Source: Methanosarcinaceae archaeon (GTDB taxonomy: Archaea; Halobacteriota; Methanosarcinia; Methanosarcinales; Methanosarcinaceae). From it: a stretch of 48,892 nt of DNA. Made by a program: the position numbers and the translations under genes. The notes beneath the pieces are model-generated. The model did no database searches. It had not been told where the DNA came from and was given only the letters and a program-made list of their open reading frames with translations. The stretch lies in assembly GCA_020055655.1 (NCBI GenBank), contig JAIPUR010000019.1, positions 1 through 48,892 on the forward strand, read 5' to 3'. How positions within the stretch are numbered: the first letter of the stretch is position 1; each line of letters starts with the position of its first letter. Positions 43,801-48,892 of the stretch are shown here, in pieces.

Positions 43801-44395
43801 TTTTGTTCTCCAAATCAAACTGTTTATTTTCAACCAAGTGCCAAACCATTTTATCTACAACATCTTCAGGACTTAGATTAGTTGTATCAATCGAAACATA
43901 GTCCATATCATATTTCTGAAGAAATGTCTCCATTTTCTCTTTAGCTATTGGATATAATTCAGCTTTTACTATGTCGGGATCATCTAAATCTCTATTTTTT
44001 ATTCTCCTGGCACCTTCCCCTGAAGAAACATCTAGAAGAAAAGTAAAATCAGGTTTACCTACCAAATTAATCATGCATTCAAAAATGTTTTCGGTTTCTT
44101 TTGAACCACACCAATAATAATTTGAAGCAAAATGACGGTCTGTGATAATGTTCTCATTCTTGAATCGGTGATAAAGAAAAATATTTCCCAATCCATAGAA
44201 CCATGCTCTTAGAGCATCATTATCAACTTGTTGATTGATGTAGTCCCTGACTCTTATGTAATTAGTCAAACTATCATCTACGTCCAACATATAATGTAAT
44301 GGTTTCTCAATAATCTTGAAGTTTAACCTGTCGGCCAGGATTGTAGCTGCAGTTGTTTTTCCAACACCATCCATTCCTTCAATCGCGATGTGCAA
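43784..44395 (-). CDS. tmk: Thymidylate kinase-like dNMP kinase
   Basis: A 203-residue P-loop kinase of the thymidylate kinase family. Walker A is EGMDGVGKTT near the N-terminus, the DR(H/Y) motif appears as IITDRHFASNYYW, and a lid-like RRIKNRDLDDPD segment follows LLDVSSGEGA. The start is TTG at 44395, seven bases after GGAGGT and just downstream of the nrdD stop; the longer open frame would run into nrdD. It follows the reductase genes directly, so it would phosphorylate a deoxynucleotide in the same pathway. Whether it uses dTMP, dUMP or a modified dNMP is not clear. Confidence 0.8.
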   Translation of the reverse strand: MHIAIEGMDGVGKTTAATILADRLNFKIIEKPLHYMLDVDDSLTNYIRVRDYINQQVDNDALRAWFYGLGNIFLYHRFKNENIITDRHFASNYYWCGSKETENIFECMINLVGKPDFTFLLDVSSGEGARRIKNRDLDDPDIVKAELYPIAKEKMETFLQKYDMDYVSIDTTNLSPEDVVDKMVWHLVENKQFDLENKNEHHP

Positions 44396-44417
44396 ATTTC
44401 TAACCTCCAGAATTACA

Positions 44418-46127
44418 TTACAAATTAGGTTTTCTAAAAGCAACTTCTGCTTTCTTTCCTGCTGTGAAAAACTCAAGTTCTTCTAGATATCCAGAGACTC
44501 TGCGAATTCTTAACACATCTTTGCTGCCACAAGAGAAACAATCATCAAAAGTACCAACATTGCCACAGTTACAACATTTATCCAATGGGAAGTTAATACC
44601 CAAGTAATTCACCTCATTGTCAATCCCCACCTGAATAATTTCAGAAATTGCCTCAGTATTGTTTAAAGGTGCAGAAGAAAATTCAACATAGGATATACAA
44701 CCACCATTGGCATATCTGTGGAAAGGTCCTTCAATAGCAATTTTCTCAATTGGATGCAAACCAGAATCGACATTTACATGGAATGAATTTGTATAAAAAT
44801 CCTTATCAATAAAATCGTGAGAGAAATACTGTTTATCAATTTCAGGGAACCTACCTGATATGAACTCTCCAGAAGAGCCAAGAAGATTAAAGTTTAAATT
44901 ATGCTCAAACTTGAATCTGTCTACCACCTCGCGCATGTACCTCACGAGATCAAGAGCATCAGAATAGTTTTCCTCCGAATCATAATATCGCTCTCCAGAC
45001 ATAATTTCTAAAGCCTCTGAAAGACCTATAAAACCAATTGATAAAGTCCCATTCTTAAATATCTCTTCAAGAGATTCGACGGTTTCAAAATTATTAATCC
45101 AGAGATTGTACTTATGGTTACACGGAAAATCGCTAGACTCAAGCTTGCATAGTTGATGATATCTATCTATAAGTATCTCTTTGACTGAAATTGCAATATC
45201 TGTCCATTTCCCTTTGAATATGTCTAATTTTTCATGGCCACTCTTGTCAGGATAGTCACAATCTATTTCCAAAGCAATTCTAGGAAGATTAATAGAGATA
45301 TAAGCCACATTACCACGTCCAGTAGAGCAAGGCTCACCAAACAGGTTATCAGCAACTTTTGTCCGACAACCCATTATAGCCACCTTCTTTGGGTCGTATT
45401 TTTCATTTGTTTTAGAATCAAATAGTAGATAGGTGGGAATCATTTTTTTGCATGTGGACTCCAGAGCAAGACAAAAAAGGTCATAGTTTTTGTCACATTC
45501 GTTGTAGTTTATTCCTTTTTTCACCTTGAAGATAATATTGGGTTTTAGAATTTCAGGAGAGGAATTTTTGAAGTATTCAATAACCCATTTTGTGGTTGAG
45601 CGACCTATTTTTTTTGTAGATAAGCCTAAATTTAACGAAACATAATAGGTAACCTGACCACACCTCTCTCGTGCGTTGTTGAGCCAGTCAATAAAAGATT
45701 CTATAGAATCCTTTAAAATTCCAAGATTCTCCGCACTTTCATCAATATCTAATCTGTCGACCAAAACAGCAATGTCCTCATCAAAGTTTGGAAAACCCAT
45801 ACCTCCAGATTGCTCATTACCCAATTTAACGATTAAATCCCTAAAGTGATTAAATATCTCAGTTATTTTTCTGTGATTAGAAAATGTCATAAGTCTTTCA
45901 TAAGGAAAACCTTGCAATACATCCATCTGAAGACAATTATAGGTCTGGCCATATGCTTCAAGATCATGAATGTGTATTTTTCCTTCCCTATGTAAAAGAG
46001 AATGCTTTTCGTCTAGCTGATCCAGATGATTTTTCTTAACAGCTTCGGTCCCTGCTCTATAAACATAACCCACATAGGTTTTTCTTTGAGCAGCATTATC
46101 ATACTGAATACCCTTAACACCCTTCAT
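44418..46127 (-). CDS. nrdD: Anaerobic (class III) ribonucleoside triphosphate reductase
   Basis: A 569-residue glycyl-radical enzyme. The C-terminal zinc site has CNCG and CFSCG (Cys residues about 518-533), followed by the radical glycine Gly546 in RRVSGYLEE. Substrate-domain segments include YNCLQMDVLQGF, GNEQSGGMGFPNF, AIMGCRTKVADN and STGRGNVAYISINL. It lacks an N-terminal ATP cone (the protein starts at KGVKGIQYDNAAQRKTYV), so it is shorter than E. coli NrdD (about 710) and probably has no dATP-type overall control. Its start overlaps nrdG by 14 bases. It makes dNTPs under anoxic conditions; the adjacent activase supplies the radical. Confidence 0.9.
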   Translation of the reverse strand: MKGVKGIQYDNAAQRKTYVGYVYRAGTEAVKKNHLDQLDEKHSLLHREGKIHIHDLEAYGQTYNCLQMDVLQGFPYERLMTFSNHRKITEIFNHFRDLIVKLGNEQSGGMGFPNFDEDIAVLVDRLDIDESAENLGILKDSIESFIDWLNNARERCGQVTYYVSLNLGLSTKKIGRSTTKWVIEYFKNSSPEILKPNIIFKVKKGINYNECDKNYDLFCLALESTCKKMIPTYLLFDSKTNEKYDPKKVAIMGCRTKVADNLFGEPCSTGRGNVAYISINLPRIALEIDCDYPDKSGHEKLDIFKGKWTDIAISVKEILIDRYHQLCKLESSDFPCNHKYNLWINNFETVESLEEIFKNGTLSIGFIGLSEALEIMSGERYYDSEENYSDALDLVRYMREVVDRFKFEHNLNFNLLGSSGEFISGRFPEIDKQYFSHDFIDKDFYTNSFHVNVDSGLHPIEKIAIEGPFHRYANGGCISYVEFSSAPLNNTEAISEIIQVGIDNEVNYLGINFPLDKCCNCGNVGTFDDCFSCGSKDVLRIRRVSGYLEELEFFTAGKKAEVAFRKPNL

Positions 46128-46569
46128 ATTTCAATCTCCCGATATGGATAAACTGTTGATTATCAGAACCAACATAACTAATAGTAGTACAACTTTTGAT
46201 ATTTTCGTATTTGCCGACCTTTATATACTCAAGTTTGTACAATAGTGCATGCGGAACACTTTCAAGCTCGTATCCTGTATACAAAACAATATTGAAATCA
46301 TCCAAGAACTTAATCAGTTCCAATAATGCTGGAATTTGTAAAAGCGGCTCCCCCCCAGATATCGTAAGTTTCTTATTTTTTGATTTGACCCTGATGTCAG
46401 CAGCTAAATCACTAACATCAATCCAAATTCCTGCATCAATCTCCCATGTATTAGGATTATGACACGAATCACATCTGTGTTTACATCCTTGGACAAATAG
46501 GACAGTACGTATGCCGGGACCATCAACAATTGATCCCCTATAATCTATTGAATTAATTCTTATTTTCAT
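46114..46569 (-). CDS. nrdG: Anaerobic ribonucleotide reductase activase
   Basis: A 151-residue radical-SAM protein of the NrdG family. The cluster motif CxxxCxxC is Cys29, Cys33, Cys36 in QGCKHRCDSCHN; DGPGIRTVLF precedes it and the SAM-binding TISGGEPLLQ follows. It is a typical length for NrdG and would install the glycyl radical on NrdD. First gene of the five-gene operon. A TATATAAATA box (46581-46594 on the plus strand) lies about 24 bases before the ATG and no ribosome site is seen, so the message is probably leaderless. Confidence 0.9.
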   Translation of the reverse strand: MKIRINSIDYRGSIVDGPGIRTVLFVQGCKHRCDSCHNPNTWEIDAGIWIDVSDLAADIRVKSKNKKLTISGGEPLLQIPALLELIKFLDDFNIVLYTGYELESVPHALLYKLEYIKVGKYENIKSCTTISYVGSDNQQFIHIGRLKYEGC

Positions 46570-46580
46570 TGTGATCTGGA

Positions 46581-46594
46581 AATAGATATATAAA
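46581..46594 (-). promoter_or_regulatory. TATA box for the nrdG-nrdD-tmk-LRR-mod operon
   Basis: On the minus strand TATTTATATATCT is centred about 24 bases upstream of the nrdG start codon at 46569. The spacing predicts transcription starting at or within a few bases of the ATG. No other promoter-like element is evident in the following 4.6 kb of closely packed genes. Confidence 0.5.
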
Positions 46595-46747
46595 TATTTA
46601 GGGCAAATCGAAATCGTGTGGATTTAGATTGACGCGGTTGTATAAATATATTTCTAAAATACATATAATGTCGATTCTTTTAAGTAATATCATAATTTAA
46701 AAAATATCACCATTTTTCCTTTTAACCTCCCTAGATTCAGCAGAAGT

Positions 46748-46906
46748 TTAACTCAAAATAAAGACCCTCGATTTTTCAATATCCTGATACATCTCAACCT
46801 TGTTGGCTTCCTTACCGATATACACACATCCAGTATCTTTAAGTGCCTCCTTTGCAGAACTCCAATATCCCCTTCAAACTTTGCTTCAGGATAATCTATA
46901 ACAGAA
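46748..46906 (-). pseudogene. C-terminal relic of an unidentified gene
   Basis: The minus strand encodes SSAKEALKDTGCVYIGKEA, NKVEMYQDIEKSRVFILS and a TAA at 46748-46750. Just upstream another frame gives VIDYPEAKFEGDIG, which would join with a frameshift near 46855. No start or remaining N-terminus is present. The segment ends only 50 bases before the helicase start. I do not recognise the family. The rest of 46570-46956 shows only promoter-like AT-rich DNA. Confidence 0.35.
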
Positions 46907-46956
46907 ACTGATTTTAACCCTCCACACCCATTACATCCAAAAGAGGATACTTAAAA

Positions 46957-48892
46957 ATGGACGTTTCCAATCTTATCAAGACAATTACATCAGTCAGGGG
47001 CTACGAGGGGCAGGTTGTACATGTTGAGGACATAGCTCCAAAAGAGCCTCAATTCAGCCCAGTGGAGATGAATCCACTAATCAAACATGCTCTTGGTAAA
47101 ATGGGAATCGAACAGCTCTATTCGCATCAGGCAGAGGCTGTTGAAAAAGCGAGAGATGGGGAGAACATTGTACTGTCCACAAGTACCGCCAGTGGTAAGA
47201 CCATGTGCTATATGCTTCCTATTTTTGAAAAGATGCTGGAAGATCCTTTTGCAACTGCTCTCTATATCTCGCCACTGAATGCTCTTGTCAATGACCAGTT
47301 GCAGACTTTTTTAGATTTCAGTGAACACATGTTCCTGAAGGTGAAGATAGACAGGTTCACAGGTTCTATGAGCAAGGCTGAGAAGGATGCTGTTAAATAC
47401 GGGAACACAAGAGTGATCTTCACCAATCCTGAAATGCTTCACATGAGCTTTTTGCAGTGGAAACAGCAGTGGCAAACATTTCTTTCAAATCTTAAGATCA
47501 TAGTATTGGATGAGAGCCATAGTTACAGTGGAGTAATGGGCAGCCACATGGCAAACCTGCTTAGAAGGCTTAATCGTATCTGTGATCATTACGGTGCAAA
47601 ACCACAGTACATCTGCTGCACCGCAACCATAGGAAATCCTGTGGAACACACTTCTGCACTTATTGGGCGTGATGTTAGTCTTATTGACAGAGACAGTTCC
47701 GGTCAAGGTGCTCAAAAATTCCTGTTCTGGAATCCACCACTTTACGTTAATAAAAGGAATTTCACTCTACGCAAATCCAGTTTCAGGGAAACGGTGAACC
47801 TGTTCAGTATATTTGTACATAACGATTTCCAGACTATAGTGTTTGCACGCTCCCGTCAGAAAGTAGAGAGAATGTACGTTCAGGCACAGGAAATACTAGC
47901 TAATCGTGGTGCAGGAAAGCATATAAGTCCATACAGGGGAGGATATCATGGAACTGAGCGTGAGAATATCGAAAAAGGACTCTCTACCGGTGAAATCAAC
48001 GGCGTTATATCCACCAATGCCCTGGAATTGGGAATAGACATCGGTGGACTGGATGCCTGTATACTGGACGGTTTCCCGGGCACCATCATGAGTGCAAGGC
48101 AGCAGGCAGGCCGTGCAGGACGTGGAACTCAGGAAAGTATCGTGGTTCTTGTGGCAGACTCCAATGCTCTGGACCAGTATTACATGCGAAATCCAAAGGA
48201 TTTCTTCAGGAGAAATTGTGAAGAGGCGGTCATCAACGTTTCAAACCGTTACATTCAGGCAACCCATCTCCTTTGCGCTGCAAGAGAAATACCTTTGAAA
48301 ACTGAGGATGAGAAATATTTTGGCAGTGAATATCATGCCATTGTTGAAGTACTTGAGGAAGAAGGTCTACTGGAAGGACTTATTGAAAAACGCTCACTTG
48401 ACAATAAGGCACATATGCAGGTTTCCATTCGAAATATCGAGAACGATGCATATATCATAATCGACAAAATCAGCAGAAAGCCTTTGGAAAAGGATATTGG
48501 TAAACTTCGAGCTTACAGGGAAGCCTTTGAAGGTGCCGTATACATCAACAAGGGCACTCCATATTGTGTTACAAAACAAGACCATGACAAAAAAGAGATA
48601 CATGTGGAAATAGCCCGTGATGGATATTATACCAGATCTCTGTTTTCCTCTGAGATCTTTATTCGGGACAGCGTTGAGAGTAAAGAACTGCCAACATATC
48701 CCGACGTAAAAGTCGGTTTTGGTGATGTTGATGTAACCCAGCAGGTCACCGGCTACAAAAAGATACAGCAGCGTAGTGATGCTGATCTTGGCCAGTATTC
48801 CCTTGACATGCCGGAATTCTCTCTGGAGACAGAAGCCCTATGGCTGGAGCTACCTTCCAATTTGTATGAAGTGGTAACTGCACATGAGCGTG
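46957..48892 (+). CDS. DEAD/DEAH-box helicase, MrfA/YprA-like (partial, runs off the window)
   Basis: The first 645 codons of a large superfamily 2 helicase; the frame is open to the window edge. An N-terminal segment (MDVSNLIKTITSVRGYEGQ) precedes a Q-motif-like region (GIEQLYSHQAEAVEKA). Motifs follow: I as STSTASGKTMCY, Ia YISPLNALVNDQ, II as LDESHSY (DESH box), III CCTATIGNP, IV TIVFARSR, V STNALELGIDIG and VI QQAGRAGRG. This order and the DESH box match the MrfA/YprA/Hrq1-like group, which acts in DNA repair and usually ends with a DUF1998 metal-binding domain, here beyond the window. A damaged copy of its 5' end lies at 33895-34089. Confidence 0.88.
   Translation, partial: MDVSNLIKTITSVRGYEGQVVHVEDIAPKEPQFSPVEMNPLIKHALGKMGIEQLYSHQAEAVEKARDGENIVLSTSTASGKTMCYMLPIFEKMLEDPFATALYISPLNALVNDQLQTFLDFSEHMFLKVKIDRFTGSMSKAEKDAVKYGNTRVIFTNPEMLHMSFLQWKQQWQTFLSNLKIIVLDESHSYSGVMGSHMANLLRRLNRICDHYGAKPQYICCTATIGNPVEHTSALIGRDVSLIDRDSSGQGAQKFLFWNPPLYVNKRNFTLRKSSFRETVNLFSIFVHNDFQTIVFARSRQKVERMYVQAQEILANRGAGKHISPYRGGYHGTERENIEKGLSTGEINGVISTNALELGIDIGGLDACILDGFPGTIMSARQQAGRAGRGTQESIVVLVADSNALDQYYMRNPKDFFRRNCEEAVINVSNRYIQATHLLCAAREIPLKTEDEKYFGSEYHAIVEVLEEEGLLEGLIEKRSLDNKAHMQVSIRNIENDAYIIIDKISRKPLEKDIGKLRAYREAFEGAVYINKGTPYCVTKQDHDKKEIHVEIARDGYYTRSLFSSEIFIRDSVESKELPTYPDVKVGFGDVDVTQQVTGYKKIQQRSDADLGQYSLDMPEFSLETEALWLELPSNLYEVVTAHER

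Overview
The window is chromosomal DNA of a methanogenic archaeon, most likely a member of the Methanosarcinaceae (Methanolobus/Methanococcoides-like; placed by gene content, not by any search). The signs are a methylcobamide:CoM methyltransferase-type gene, an Msr-like DUF1724 regulator, a DUF2551 gene, GGTGAT/GGAGG ribosome sites with frequent TTG and GTG starts, TATA-box promoters including several that fit leaderless transcripts, AT-rich intergenic DNA and a class III ribonucleotide reductase.

Layout. 0-4.2 kb: a metallo-beta-lactamase-fold hydrolase, a DJ-1/PfpI protein, and a translationally coupled pair of a small flavin-binding protein and a PEP-utilising (rifampicin-phosphotransferase-like) enzyme. 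4.3-7 kb: a graveyard of gene remnants (a glutamate dehydrogenase C-terminus, an unidentified frameshifted gene, a response-regulator fragment) around a small lipoprotein, a small membrane protein and one tRNA-Gln. 7-10.7 kb: two small regulators, a zinc-ribbon protein and a 2.3-kb AT-rich stretch without genes that holds one GC-rich hairpin. 10.7-13.4 kb: an MFS exporter and a membrane-anchored alkaline-phosphatase-superfamily protein. 13.5-16.2 kb: a sulfur-trafficking operon (TusA, DsrE-like, a cysteine desulfurase without the PLP lysine, and an IscU-DUF59 fusion) behind a perfect 26-bp palindrome. 16.2-29.4 kb: RNase III, a CobW-like P-loop protein facing an MtaA/MtbA-like methyltransferase, a LysE exporter, a NorQ-like AAA+ ATPase with a giant NorD-like VWA partner, CidA/LrgB, a CNNM/CBS transporter, a DUF1724 regulator and an M18 aminopeptidase.

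29.7-33.6 kb carries what I consider the best find: four overlapping genes encoding an EanB-type triple-rhodanese protein, an EgtD/EanA-type histidine methyltransferase, SufS and SufE. Key catalytic residues recalled for both characterised enzyme families are present, so this reads as an anaerobic ergothioneine (or related thiohistidine) operon with its own cysteine-derived sulfur supply. 34.2-39.4 kb is a complete nickel/peptide-type ABC importer behind a cluster of palindromes. 39.9-40.5 kb has two paralogous small membrane proteins. 40.9-46.6 kb is an unusual operon: nrdG, nrdD, a thymidylate-kinase-like gene, an LRR protein with an unknown N-terminal domain, and an orphan adenine methyltransferase. 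The window ends inside a large DEAD/DEAH helicase. A decayed copy of that helicase's 5' end lies at 33.9 kb, so the ABC and nrd/methyltransferase segments sit between two direct copies.

How the genes work together: two separate cysteine-desulfurase modules serve different sulfur needs, one with its own IscU scaffold and one feeding a small-molecule thiol pathway. At least seven decayed gene fragments show ongoing gene loss. Function calls rest on motifs read by eye; no database search was run.
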